Below, piece by piece: positions 23,343-32,060 of a stretch of 64,000 nucleotides of DNA (the stretch's first letter is position 1; each line of letters begins with the position of its first letter). Made by a program: the position numbers and the translations under genes. The notes under the pieces were generated by a model. That model did not search any database and was not told where the DNA came from. It was given only the letters and a program-made list of their open reading frames with translations. Origin of the DNA: Oscillospiraceae bacterium (GTDB lineage: Bacteria; Bacillota; Clostridia; Oscillospirales; Oscillospiraceae). The DNA is taken from positions 22,391 through 86,390 of the forward strand of contig JAFRER010000016.1 in assembly GCA_017434755.1 (NCBI GenBank), in the 5' to 3' direction.

Positions 23343-24518
23343 CTATGAGATATAAGCGCCGTAGATGCATCCGAGAACACCGTTTACCATGACCTGGCAA
23401 TAACCGTTGGAGTAATCGCCGATAACGGTAACAGGCGTGCCGGCGTTAACGGTGTTTATGACGGGGGCTCCTGAGCCGGGCATTGAGTGGACAGGGACCA
23501 TGTTAGTGTTGATGGTACCCGTTCTGTTCGCAGCCACGACCGACGTTGCGACATCTTTCGCTTCGGGTTCAGCGGTGTAGGTGCCCGTGCTGATAAACAC
23601 GCCGTAGACAAAGCCGGGAATGCTGTTGACCGTCACGCCGTACCAGCCGTTGGACGTCTGGCTGACGAGCTGGACTTCCGTTCCCTTGGGAAGGGAAATC
23701 ATGTTCGCGGCGGCCGTGCTCGGCGCTACGCGGAACGCCGTTCCTTCCGTGTTGATGTAGCCGGTTCCGCTGGCCGCGGACAGCGTGATGTTGAAGGAGT
23801 CCATGGGCTGGCCGTTGGAAAGATACGAGCTGTAAATAAAGCCAGGAATCCCGTTGATGAGAACACCGTCCCATCCGTTGCTCAACTCCATGATGACGTT
23901 GACTTCGGTTCCGTAGGGCAGCGCCATCATGGAAGCGAAAGCTGCATCGGGACCGACGCGGATGGCAGTGCCGGCCGTATTAACATATGCGGTATAGTTG
24001 ACGTTGTTACTTGTAGGCGGCCTGTATGTGTCGGGAGTTACGTAAGAACCGTAAACAAAGCCCGGAATGCTGTTAACCAGAACACCGCACCAGCCGCTGG
24101 AGTGTTCCTCAACAACCGTCACTTCCTGGCCCTTGGCGAGTGTTGCCAAGGCGGGATACGCATTTGAAGGTGCAATACGCATGGCCACACCATTTGTATT
24201 AATAGTAGCGGTAAAGTTGGCCGGCGTGATTGTATAAGGCTCAGGATTCAGACTCCAGCAATGGATGTAGGCCGTATTTCCGCCGATGCGGACTTTGCAC
24301 CAGCCGGTCGAGTTGTTCATCTCCACTACGGTCACTTTAGTACCGCTGTTGAGAACGACAAAAATGGAATAGGTGGTTCCGGGACCTGTGCGCGCGATCG
24401 TACCGTCACTCACGACATAGGCGGTATACTCTGCCGAAGCGGAGATCGATGCCACGGAAAAAAGCAGAACCACGACCAGAACCAGGGAAGAAAAAGTTCT
24501 GAAAAAATGTTTGCGCAT
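23343..24518 (-). CDS. Secreted protein with five bacterial SH3 repeats
   Basis: The 391-residue protein has a signal peptide (LVLVVVLLFSVASISASA) and five SH3b-like repeats of about 70 residues. Each has the pattern NT-x-G-x-AxRxxPxxxxxxxxxLxxGTxVxVxxxxSNGWxxVxxNxxxGFVYxxY. SH3b domains usually bind peptidoglycan or other wall peptides. No catalytic domain is attached, so it is a pure repeat protein, perhaps a wall-binding structural or inhibitory factor. The fifth repeat diverges (PVHSMPGSGAPV) and lacks the usual Arg. It is monocistronic with its own promoter and terminator. Confidence 0.85.
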   Translation of the reverse strand: MRKHFFRTFSSLVLVVVLLFSVASISASAEYTAYVVSDGTIARTGPGTTYSIFVVLNSGTKVTVVEMNNSTGWCKVRIGGNTAYIHCWSLNPEPYTITPANFTATINTNGVAMRIAPSNAYPALATLAKGQEVTVVEEHSSGWCGVLVNSIPGFVYGSYVTPDTYRPPTSNNVNYTAYVNTAGTAIRVGPDAAFASMMALPYGTEVNVIMELSNGWDGVLINGIPGFIYSSYLSNGQPMDSFNITLSAASGTGYINTEGTAFRVAPSTAAANMISLPKGTEVQLVSQTSNGWYGVTVNSIPGFVYGVFISTGTYTAEPEAKDVATSVVAANRTGTINTNMVPVHSMPGSGAPVINTVNAGTPVTVIGDYSNGYCQVMVNGVLGCIYGAYIS

Positions 24519-24610
24519 CTAGTATTCCTCCTTTCCCTGCGATTTCCGCCATCGGATCATAACGGACGCCGATGCCAGATTACAAAGTATCACCCTAACG
24601 ATACAAATAA

Positions 24611-24639
24611 AATGTAATATTCTGACACCAATTTGTCAA
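24611..24639 (-). promoter_or_regulatory. Promoter of the SH3b protein gene
   Basis: On the minus strand TTGACA (24634-24639) and TACATT (24611-24616) are separated by 17 bases. The leader is about 85 bases. Confidence 0.7.
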
Positions 24640-24904
24640 GAGTTTTTCTAAAAAATGAAAATATTTTTTATTTGCCTGACAGGCTGCCGTTTCCTGACGG
24701 ACCGCTGAGCTGATCTCACAGGGCTTTTTGCTTAAGTGGATTATATCATATTCTATGCTGACGGGAAGTATTGGAATTTAAAGAAAGTATTAATAATTGC
24801 CTCTGCGGTTTCCATAATTACAGCGTTTTGCGCCTCTGCGAGACGATTTCCGGCCTCCCTGCGGGAGGGGAGACTCCCAGATAAAGAGGACGGCCCGCGG
24901 AAAA
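24640..24904. other. Intergenic stretch without a recognisable gene
   Basis: The first part is AT-rich and the second GC-richer. An open frame on the plus strand near 24736 has a poor start and no recognisable domain, so I do not call it. Confidence 0.4.
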
Positions 24905-24938
24905 AAAAGAACAGTCCGCTGCTGCGGACTGTTCTTTT
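24905..24938. terminator. Bidirectional terminator
   Basis: AAAAGAACAGTCCGC (24905-24919) pairs perfectly with GCGGACTGTTCTTTT (24924-24938) around TGCT, with A- and T-runs at both ends. It lies directly after the stop codon of the minus-strand zinc-ribbon gene. Confidence 0.85.
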
Positions 24939-25162
24939 CAGTCACCGGGAGTTTCTCTGATTATTTTTCCTATATTCCAGAGATGTGCCGCACTTTTTGC
25001 CGTTTTCAGGCGATCTGATTCCGAAGTGTAATTGAAAGCAGCCGTACGGGACCCGCAGTCCATGCAGATCACGTACCAGCTCATGCCGCTTTCCTCTTCC
25101 AGCAGGCCGGCCCCTCCGCAGTAGGGACAGTCCTGGAGATGTATCTCGTCAAATATTTCCAA
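24938..25162 (-). CDS. Lar-like zinc-ribbon small protein
   Basis: The 74-residue protein has a four-cysteine zinc-ribbon: CPYCGG near residue 12 and CMDCGS near residue 33, then a C-terminal part rich in Ala and Lys ending in AAHLWNIG. The pattern CPxCGG...W.V.C..CG...AAxxWN resembles the Lar family of restriction-alleviation proteins, usually seen in phages. It is the last gene of a three-gene operon, 21 bases after a lipoprotein gene. There is no other phage gene nearby, so its role is unclear. Confidence 0.7.
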   Translation of the reverse strand: MEIFDEIHLQDCPYCGGAGLLEEESGMSWYVICMDCGSRTAAFNYTSESDRLKTAKSAAHLWNIGKIIRETPGD

Positions 25163-25182
25163 AGTGTTTTCCTCCTTGCTGC

Positions 25183-26349
25183 TCAGTTCAGCCAGGGAAT
25201 CTTGCTTGCATATCCGCCGCTTCGTTCATGGAATATAATAGCGGTGATGCCGCCGTCATTGCCCATGATTTCCTCCGTTACCCACCTGTCCGAGACAAAG
25301 CGCACGACTCTGCTGAACCCGTTGTACGCGTCGTCCCCGATCTCCCGCCAGTTTTCAAGGGCAGTCGGCTGCGCACCGTTCATGGCGCGGATCGTTCCGG
25401 CGGAAATATAGAACTCACCGCCGAAGAGCTTATCTCCGAACTCCACGGTGAACACCGGGACGTAGCATTTTTCGTCTTCGTCGTATCTTTCACCGAAAGA
25501 ACTCAGATCCAAACATGCCAATCGGAAGGCCGTGCTGTTTTCATTATCCGGAAAAGAGAAGAAAAGGGCAGTTCCGCTGATCACGGGGAAGAATGCCGGC
25601 CCGTCGTTCAGCCTGATATCGATATTGTCAGATATCCGAAGCAGGTGCAGGCTCTCGTTGTCGCCGTCATCCTGATAAATCAGCCAGTCCTCATCAAGTG
25701 CAAACAGGTAAAACGTTTCGCGATCAGAAAGGATCCGCAGATCTCTGCCGTTTTGATCGATGCTGGCGGGGTGCCGGTCACCGTCTGTGAAGAAAAGCCG
25801 CCCGCCGGCTGCACTGAGGTAATCGCAGACGCCTTCATACAGCACTTTCTTCCCGCTCCCGTCCGTACAGACCTTTGCGATGCCGCAGCTTTTGCCCGTG
25901 TCCCTGTCAAGCATGATGTAATAGAGCATATCACCCTGCTTTATCAGATACTTCGGACTGTGTTCGCCGTCCAGGATACGGCACTGTCCGGCGTAAACAT
26001 CCCGGGTTCTGCTTATCAGCTCTATCGAGCAGAGCATGGGGGCGGGATCTCCCTTCCGGAAGAAACGGCCGTAGTAGATATCGTTGTCAACGATGCCGAA
26101 GCCATATTCGGCCCAGAGGCTCATGGCTTCCGTCCGGTCCGCCGGGATCTCCGGGAACTCAGCCATGGCGTCGGTCAGTTCGGTCGGGGTCTTGTGACCG
26201 GGCTCCGGATCGACTCTGTCATCCGGTTCCGGGGTAGTCTCCATGACGGGCGAGGGCTCCGTCACGGGCGGCATTTCCGGGACGCCGCACGCACTCATCG
26301 CCAGCAGGAGGACCGTCAGCAGGAACAGGGCACATATGTGTCGTTTCAT
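25183..26349 (-). CDS. Lipoprotein with a repeated readout (DUF5050-like) domain
   Basis: The protein of about 388 residues starts with a lipoprotein signal (LTVLLLAMSACG) and a Pro/Glu/Thr linker. Its body has repeated short beta elements (IVDNDIYYGRFF, QGDMLYYIMLD, AAGGRLFFTDGD, LDEDWLIYQDDGD) typical of DUF5050-like or propeller-like extracellular domains. The function is unknown. The start MKRHICALF at 26349 is preferred over ATG 26370, which lies inside the upstream gene. It follows the lipase-like gene by four bases. Confidence 0.75.
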   Translation of the reverse strand: MKRHICALFLLTVLLLAMSACGVPEMPPVTEPSPVMETTPEPDDRVDPEPGHKTPTELTDAMAEFPEIPADRTEAMSLWAEYGFGIVDNDIYYGRFFRKGDPAPMLCSIELISRTRDVYAGQCRILDGEHSPKYLIKQGDMLYYIMLDRDTGKSCGIAKVCTDGSGKKVLYEGVCDYLSAAGGRLFFTDGDRHPASIDQNGRDLRILSDRETFYLFALDEDWLIYQDDGDNESLHLLRISDNIDIRLNDGPAFFPVISGTALFFSFPDNENSTAFRLACLDLSSFGERYDEDEKCYVPVFTVEFGDKLFGGEFYISAGTIRAMNGAQPTALENWREIGDDAYNGFSRVVRFVSDRWVTEEIMGNDGGITAIIFHERSGGYASKIPWLN

Positions 26350-26353
26350 CGGA

Positions 26354-27481
26354 TCACTTCTTTTCCTCATTCGGATGTTCGGCGGAATGATCCGCTTTTT
26401 CCTTTCGGCGGAAAAAGGGAAGAAAACTGCTGGCGAAGGCCTGCTTCGCCAGGTCGGAGAGGATGTGTCTTGTTGTTTCGCTGAGGTTTTTCAGCTGCGG
26501 GGCCAGCTTTTCAATGTCTTCTAGCCCGTCGTCCGTGAGTTCATCCAGCGTCCGGGCGCCGCCCGTTCCGAGGACGGTAAACAGTTCGTCGACAAAGTGC
26601 ACGCGTTCCTCCATAGAGATGTTGCCGATCCATTTATCCACGACCTCGTTGATCCACTTGCTCGCGGAGGCGTTGTCCTCCGCGGCGGCAAGCCTGCCGT
26701 GATCGATCTCCCAAGAGATAAGACCGTGCTGCATCATGCCGCTCTCGGAGGAGTGCACGATCCGGGTGTCGGTGACTTTCGGCTCGAACAGTTTCCCAAT
26801 CACGGAAAACTCCGGGATGATACGGGTCGTTTTGCTGTCGATCCGCTGCATGCGGCTGATATTCATGACTTCATCACAAAGTCCGGGTCCGTCAAGACAG
26901 TAGATCCGCTCCACGCAGGCGAGTTTCTCGTCGGAAAGCATACAGGCAGCGTAAAGCACCTCATTGCCTCCTTTGGAGTGCCCGCCCATGAACCATTTCC
27001 GACCCGGACTGATATGCCTGTCGGCATATTCGGCAGCCATTTCCTGTGCCTTCGAGAGTGTGAAGCTTATCATACAGTCTTCCCTCCATCCGGCAAGACT
27101 GTTGTCGGTGCCGCGGTAGGCAATGAAAGACAGATCCTTGTCATTGTGAAAAGTTACCGCGGAAAACTGCAGCGGAGGATCGTCGCAGAGGATATCCACA
27201 TAATTTGTCATGATCAGATCACCGAAGCGTCTGGAAGCCGCCGCGGCTTTAAGAAGCTCGACGTATCCGTCATCCTTGCCGGTGATCTCCACCTGCACGT
27301 TTCCCTCATCTATCATGCGGCGGCAGTCACACACTCTGGCCTCCTGAACTCCTCCGCCGAATACCGGGGACAGGTCAAAGTAGGATAGCAGACAAAGCAC
27401 CAGCGCGTCCGCATCACGGAAACCGGTGGCTGAAACGGGAAAATCTCCCATCCACAGGATATAATCTTTTAAGCTGTCCAT
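26354..27481 (-). CDS. Lipase-like alpha/beta hydrolase (Mbeg1/DUF2974 type)
   Basis: The 375-residue protein has FIAYRGTDNSLAGWREDC and the nucleophile elbow GGHSKGGNEVLYAA (Ser near residue 169), which together match the Mbeg1/DUF2974 group of intracellular lipase-fold proteins. No signal peptide is present, so it is cytoplasmic. The C-terminus is charged and low-complexity. It is the first gene of an operon with a lipoprotein and a zinc-ribbon protein. The substrate is unknown. Confidence 0.82.
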   Translation of the reverse strand: MDSLKDYILWMGDFPVSATGFRDADALVLCLLSYFDLSPVFGGGVQEARVCDCRRMIDEGNVQVEITGKDDGYVELLKAAAASRRFGDLIMTNYVDILCDDPPLQFSAVTFHNDKDLSFIAYRGTDNSLAGWREDCMISFTLSKAQEMAAEYADRHISPGRKWFMGGHSKGGNEVLYAACMLSDEKLACVERIYCLDGPGLCDEVMNISRMQRIDSKTTRIIPEFSVIGKLFEPKVTDTRIVHSSESGMMQHGLISWEIDHGRLAAAEDNASASKWINEVVDKWIGNISMEERVHFVDELFTVLGTGGARTLDELTDDGLEDIEKLAPQLKNLSETTRHILSDLAKQAFASSFLPFFRRKEKADHSAEHPNEEKK

Positions 27482-27557
27482 GTCATTCCTCCGTGTAAAT
27501 AAAAAGAATAGAGTTCGATGTCAGTATGCCGTCACATGCTTTTGTATTATGTATAAA

Positions 27558-27586
27558 ACTATAGACTTATCTGATATCGGAGTCAA
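27558..27586 (-). promoter_or_regulatory. Promoter of the lipase-like operon
   Basis: On the minus strand TTGACT (27581-27586) and TATAGT (27558-27563) have a 17-base spacer. A 7-base inverted repeat ACGGAAT-AGC-ATTCCGT lies upstream at 27607-27623. Confidence 0.65.
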
Positions 27587-27589
27587 GAA

Positions 27590-27767
27590 GCGAATGTATC
27601 TGCCGTACGGAATAGCATTCCGTCGTTTATGGAAAAAGGATAAGCATCACCGTGGAACGGGGCATTTTATGGATATTTGCACCGGCCTTTCCGGGAAAAC
27701 GTCCCGTAATTGTTCAATTGACACAAAAGGAGCAGCTTTGATCCGTTTATTTTAGTAAGAAAAAAGC
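27590..27767. other. Divergent intergenic region
   Basis: This stretch separates the lipase-like operon promoter from the Liv importer promoter. Apart from the inverted repeat at 27607-27623 I see no gene, RNA or known riboswitch in it. Confidence 0.4.
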
Positions 27768-27796
27768 TTGCATTTTTATGTGGTTTAGTTTATATT
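27768..27796 (+). promoter_or_regulatory. Promoter of the Liv importer operon
   Basis: TTGCAT (27768-27773) and TATATT (27791-27796) are 17 bases apart. The leader of about 70 bases ends in an AGGAGG site before ATG 27873. Confidence 0.65.
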
Positions 27797-27872
27797 CGAT
27801 GCATATTTGCCAAATACAGGTGTCCTCAGAACAGAGACATGTGTATAAGGACTATCATAGGAGGATTTATAA

Positions 27873-29042
27873 ATGAAAAAGGTACTCGCACTGGTACTGG
27901 CTCTGGCTCTCGTTTTTGCACTGACTGCCTGCGGCGGTTCCAAGGGCTCTGACAACACCATCACCATCGGTGTTTTCGAGCCAGCTTCCGGCGATAACGG
28001 CGCCGGCGGCAAGCAGGAGACTCTCGGCGTCCAGTACGCCAACTCCGTCCAGCCCACCGTGGAAATCGGCGGCAAGACGTACAATGTCGTATTAAAGATC
28101 GTTGACAATGAGTCTTCCAACGACAAGGCCCCATCCGCTGCGGCTGAACTCGTGAACGCAGGCTGCTCCGTCGTTCTCGGCTCCTACGGCTCCGGCGTCT
28201 CCATCGCCGGTGGCCCCACCTTCGAGGCGGCAGGCATTCCCGCAGTCGGCATCACCTGCACCAATCCCGCCGTTACAGAGGGCAACGGCTATTACTTCCG
28301 CATCTGCTTCCTGGATCCCTTCCAGGGCACCGTTCTGGCAAACTATGCCTACAACGAGCTGGGTGTGACCAAGGCATACTGCCTCAACAAGCTGGGCGAT
28401 GACTACTCCGGCGGTCTTGTCAACTACTTCATTGAAGCCTTCGAGGGACTCGGCGGCGAGTGTGTCCACGAAGAGTTCCCGGACGGCAACTCCGACTTTA
28501 CCTCTTATGTTGCCAACGCCAAGGCGGCTGACTGCGGCGTCTTCTTCAGCCCTGTTTCCACTGAGGCTGCGCAGCTGATCATCGACCAGACCGTCGCACA
28601 GGGCGCGACCTTCCCGCTTCTTGCCGGCGACACCTGGGATTCCAACGTCATCCTGCAGGCTGCCAAGGGCAAGGATGTCAACATCACCGTCACCACCTTC
28701 TATCCCGAAGGCGCTGATGCGAGCTTCGACAGCAGCATCAAGGCCTGGATCAACGGCGACAGCACCAACCTCGCCAACAACGGCGGCGACGATACGGTAG
28801 CGGCTGTTACCGCTATGGGCTATGACGCCTACTTCTTCGCTCTTGCTGCACTGCAGAAGGCCGGCTCCGCCGATCCCGCCAAGGTCATGGAGGCGATCTG
28901 GAGCACCACGATAGACGGCGTTACCGGACCCATCGCACTGGATCAGACCAACGGCGACGCAATCCGCGACACCGCATTCGTCAAGCAGGCTGATACCGCC
29001 ACCGGAACCTGGATCGCACTCGATCCTGTTACGATCAAGTAA
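27873..29042 (+). CDS. livJ: Branched-chain amino acid type ABC substrate-binding lipoprotein
   Basis: The 389-residue protein has a lipoprotein signal (LVFALTACGG, Cys about residue 20) and a type 1 periplasmic-binding fold: ITIGVFEPASGDNGAGGKQE, AAAELVNAGCSVVLGSYGSG and CLNKLGDDYSGGLVNYF. It captures amino acids or related small amides outside the membrane. The gene name follows the operon context; specificity for Leu, Ile or Val is not provable. It is first of five genes and is separated from the permease genes by an internal terminator, so it can be made in excess. Confidence 0.88.
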   Translation: MKKVLALVLALALVFALTACGGSKGSDNTITIGVFEPASGDNGAGGKQETLGVQYANSVQPTVEIGGKTYNVVLKIVDNESSNDKAPSAAAELVNAGCSVVLGSYGSGVSIAGGPTFEAAGIPAVGITCTNPAVTEGNGYYFRICFLDPFQGTVLANYAYNELGVTKAYCLNKLGDDYSGGLVNYFIEAFEGLGGECVHEEFPDGNSDFTSYVANAKAADCGVFFSPVSTEAAQLIIDQTVAQGATFPLLAGDTWDSNVILQAAKGKDVNITVTTFYPEGADASFDSSIKAWINGDSTNLANNGGDDTVAAVTAMGYDAYFFALAALQKAGSADPAKVMEAIWSTTIDGVTGPIALDQTNGDAIRDTAFVKQADTATGTWIALDPVTIK

Positions 29043-29057
29043 TCTGTTCATGACCTG

Positions 29058-29088
29058 AAAAGCGGCGGGGCTCTCTCCGCCGCTTTTT
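29058..29088 (+). terminator. Internal terminator between livJ and livH
   Basis: AAAAGCGGCGG (29058-29068) and CCGCCGCTTTT (29077-29087) form a strong stem with a T-run. There is no obvious new promoter before livH, so partial read-through would set a binding-protein surplus. Confidence 0.8.
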
Positions 29089-29205
29089 GCGGGAGAAGAC
29101 TGTTCTTCTCCCGCGCGTGTGTTTCCGGGGGCAGAGCGATGCCCGTTCATCCGTGAGCGGGTGTCGCTCCGCCTCCGGCCAAAACCTCAACAAGGAGGCA
29201 ATCCG

Positions 29206-30090
29206 ATGTCCTTTCTGCAGAACAGTCTGCCGTACATCCTCGCCGGCATCTCCGTCGGCGGGCAGTACGCACTGATCGCCATCGGCTATACGATGGTATA
29301 CGGCATCCTGCGCCTGATCAACTTTGCCCACGGTGATGTCTTCATGGCCGCGGGCATGTTCATGGTCTTTCTTTCGGCGAGCATGCCTCTCGGCGCGGCC
29401 ATTCCGCTCGTGCTGCTGCTTACCGTCCTTCTCGGGTTCCTGATCGAGCGGGCAGCCTATAAGCCGCTGCGATCGGCGCCGAGAATGTCAGTCATGATCT
29501 CTGCCATCGGCGTGAGTTATCTGATCCAGAACTGCGCCCTGTATTTCACGGGGGGACTTGCCAAGGTCTATCCGCAGCTCCCGTGGCTGAGCGACACAGT
29601 CACCGTATTCGGGGCGGTGACCAAGAGGGTGACCCTGATCACCCCGGTCCTGACAATCCTGCTGGTGATCGGGCTTTCCCTTTTCATCAAGCACACCAAG
29701 GTCGGCATCGCCATGCGCGCGGTGTCCAAGGATTTTGAGACCGCCCGTCTGATGGGGATCAAGGTCAATTCGGTGATCTCGGCCACCTTTATCATCGGCT
29801 CGCTGCTGGCAGCGGTGGGAAGCCTGCTCTATTTCACCAACTATGCCTCGGTCACCCCGACCTCCGGCGGTATGCCGGGCCTCAAGTGCTTCGTGGCGGC
29901 GGTCTTCGGCGGGATCGGCTCCATTCCCGGAGCCGTCATCGGAGCCTTTATAATCGGGATATGTGAGAACATCATAAAGGGCCTCGGCTGGACCACTTTC
30001 TCAGATGCGTTCACATTCGCTCTGCTTATAATCATCCTGCTCGTCAAGCCCACCGGACTCTTCGGCGAGAAGGCCACGGACAAGGTGTGA
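29206..30090 (+). CDS. livH: Branched-chain amino acid type ABC permease LivH
   Basis: The 294-residue membrane protein begins YILAGISVGGQYALIAIGY and has the family's GILRLINFAHGDVFM segment, plus the cytoplasmic coupling part KVGIAMRAVSKDFETARLMG. About eight hydrophobic helices are visible. ATG 29206 is chosen because AAGGAGG lies eight bases upstream; an earlier in-frame start at 29119 would add about 30 non-membrane residues. It pairs with LivM to form the channel. Confidence 0.92.
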   Translation: MSFLQNSLPYILAGISVGGQYALIAIGYTMVYGILRLINFAHGDVFMAAGMFMVFLSASMPLGAAIPLVLLLTVLLGFLIERAAYKPLRSAPRMSVMISAIGVSYLIQNCALYFTGGLAKVYPQLPWLSDTVTVFGAVTKRVTLITPVLTILLVIGLSLFIKHTKVGIAMRAVSKDFETARLMGIKVNSVISATFIIGSLLAAVGSLLYFTNYASVTPTSGGMPGLKCFVAAVFGGIGSIPGAVIGAFIIGICENIIKGLGWTTFSDAFTFALLIIILLVKPTGLFGEKATDKV

Positions 30091-30100
30091 GGTGAGCGGA

Positions 30101-31219
30101 ATGGATCTGAGAAAGAATAAAAAGAGGGACGCCCTTCTTACCTTCATCGCGATCGCCGCGATGCTCACCGTTCTCCTTGTCATGGAGCTCACCATGAAGA
30201 GCACGTCCATCCTGTTCACCGTGCTGAAAAAGGGCATGATCTATGCCCTCGTCGCCGTGTCGATGAACCTGCTCAACGGGTTTACGGGCCTGTTTTCTCT
30301 CGGGCAGGCGGGCTTCATGCTCATCGGCGCCTATACCTATGCCATTCTCTCCATGCCCACCTCCGTGAAACTTGGGGATACGGTATACAAATATTACGAC
30401 TGCGCCATTAACCTGGAGCTGGGGATCTTCCCGTCCCTGCTTCTGGCGGGACTGTTTGCGGCGGTGTTTGCCGCGCTGATTGGTTTTCCGGTGCTGCGCC
30501 TGAAGAGCGACTATCTTGCCATCGCCACGCTGGGCTTCGCGGAGATCCTCCGGGCTGTCTTCCAGTGGGACAAAATGGGGCCGGTGACCAACGGCGCGAA
30601 CGTTCTGCGCCAGTACAAGGACCTCACGAAGCTGAGGATCCCGTTCACGGACATCAAATTCCCGCCAACGCTGTTCTGTTTTCTGGTGGCGGGACTCTGC
30701 ATCGCGATCATCGTGCTGCTGATCAACTCCTCCTACGGCCGGGCCTTCAAGGCCATCCGGGACGATGAAATCGCCGCGGAAGCCATGGGCATCAATCTCT
30801 TCAAGCACAAGGAGATGAGCTTCGTAATCAGCTCCTTCTTCGCAGGGGTCTCGGGTGCGCTGCTGGCCATGTATCAGTACACGGTGCAGGCGGCGCAGTT
30901 CAAGACGGCCATGACCTATGAGATCCTGCTGATCGTGGTCATCGGAGGCATCGGGTCCGTCACGGGCTCCTGCATCGCCTCCTTCCTGTTCATTGCCTGC
31001 AACGAGTGGTGGCTGCGCTTCCTGGATGAGTCGTCCAACAACATTCTGGGACTCAACATCCTGCGCTCCGGTTTCCGCAAGGTGGTCTTTTCCGTGATCA
31101 TCATGATCATCGTGCTCTTCTTCTCCAAGGGGATCATGGGCGAGCGCGAGTTCTCCTGGAACTGGCTGCACAAAAGGAAAAAGACCGCCGCAACCGAGGA
31201 GGTGAGCGGCGATGGCTGA
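30101..31219 (+). CDS. livM: Branched-chain amino acid type ABC permease LivM
   Basis: The 372-residue protein has about nine to ten hydrophobic helices and the LivM signatures GFTGLFSLGQAGFMLIGAY and AFKAIRDDEIAAEAMGI. ATG 30101 is five bases after AGGTGAG; a GTG at 30092 is an alternative. It starts ten bases after livH and overlaps livG by eight bases. Confidence 0.92.
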   Translation: MDLRKNKKRDALLTFIAIAAMLTVLLVMELTMKSTSILFTVLKKGMIYALVAVSMNLLNGFTGLFSLGQAGFMLIGAYTYAILSMPTSVKLGDTVYKYYDCAINLELGIFPSLLLAGLFAAVFAALIGFPVLRLKSDYLAIATLGFAEILRAVFQWDKMGPVTNGANVLRQYKDLTKLRIPFTDIKFPPTLFCFLVAGLCIAIIVLLINSSYGRAFKAIRDDEIAAEAMGINLFKHKEMSFVISSFFAGVSGALLAMYQYTVQAAQFKTAMTYEILLIVVIGGIGSVTGSCIASFLFIACNEWWLRFLDESSNNILGLNILRSGFRKVVFSVIIMIIVLFFSKGIMGEREFSWNWLHKRKKTAATEEVSGDG

Positions 31220-32060
31220 AAACGTGCTGCGTCTGGAGGACGTGACGATGCAGTTCGGCGGCGTCGTTGCGGTAAACAACCTCTCTCTCGAAGTGAACCG
31301 TGGCGAGATCGTGGCGCTGATCGGGCCGAACGGCGCGGGCAAGACTACGGCGTTCAACTGCATCACCGGCGTTTATGAGCCCACAAACGGCCTTGTCCGG
31401 TATGAGGATCAGATCATTGTGGCAAACCACCCGAGAGGCAAGATGAAAAACGCCTATCAGGGTTCGAATTCAGAGAAGTATCTCAAAATCAAGCCCGTGG
31501 ATCCCACGCCGGACCACATCACGAAGCTGGGGATCGCCCGCACGTTCCAGAACATCCGTCTGTGGAAGAGCATGACGGTGTTCGAGAACGTTCTCACGGC
31601 CAAGCACATGCGGGCAAAGCAGAATGTGTTCACCGCGACCTTCCGCCTCAACGCGGCGGAGGAGCGCCGCATGCGGGAGGAGACCCTTGCCCTGCTGGAG
31701 GAGCAGAACCTTCTCCGCTTCAAGGATGACCTCGCCGTCTCGCTCCCGTACGGTCTCCAGCGCCGTCTGGAGATCGCCAGGGCCCTTGCCACGGAACCCA
31801 AACTCCTGCTCCTGGATGAGCCGGCGGCCGGCATGAACCCGCAGGAGACCGAGGAGCTCGGACAGTTCATCGTGCAGATCAAGGAAAAATATAACCTGAC
31901 GATCTTCATGATCGAGCACCACATGGATCTGGTCATGCGGTTTTCCGACAGGATCTATGTCATCGATTTCGGAAAACTGATAGCTACCGGAACTCCGGCT
32001 GAAGTTCAGGCAAATCCGAAGGTCATCGAAGCATATCTGGGGGTGGCGGAAGATGAGTGA
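31212..32060 (+). CDS. livG: Branched-chain amino acid type ABC ATPase LivG
   Basis: The 282-residue ATPase has Walker A GPNGAGKTTAFNC, Q-loop ARTFQNIRLWKSMTVFEN, the LivG-type signature SLPYGLQRRLEIARAL, Walker B LLLLDEPAAGMN and H-loop MIEHHMDLVM. Between Walker A and the Q-loop there is an insertion of about 30 residues relative to the usual LivG (around HPRGKMKNAYQGSNSEKYL). It works with LivF at the cytoplasmic face. It overlaps both neighbours by eight bases. Confidence 0.93.
   Translation: MAENVLRLEDVTMQFGGVVAVNNLSLEVNRGEIVALIGPNGAGKTTAFNCITGVYEPTNGLVRYEDQIIVANHPRGKMKNAYQGSNSEKYLKIKPVDPTPDHITKLGIARTFQNIRLWKSMTVFENVLTAKHMRAKQNVFTATFRLNAAEERRMREETLALLEEQNLLRFKDDLAVSLPYGLQRRLEIARALATEPKLLLLDEPAAGMNPQETEELGQFIVQIKEKYNLTIFMIEHHMDLVMRFSDRIYVIDFGKLIATGTPAEVQANPKVIEAYLGVAEDE

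Noticed and set aside
24736-24960. Short plus-strand open frame after the SH3b gene
   Set aside because: It has no ATG start with ribosome binding site and it runs through a terminator hairpin.
27480-27870. Search for a riboswitch before the Liv operon
   Set aside because: I found only promoter boxes, one small inverted repeat and a ribosome binding site; nothing resembles a known riboswitch core.
30044-31366. 440-codon minus-strand open frame
   Set aside because: It is antisense to livM and livG, which have strong family motifs; the translation is His/Gln/Asp-rich shadow.
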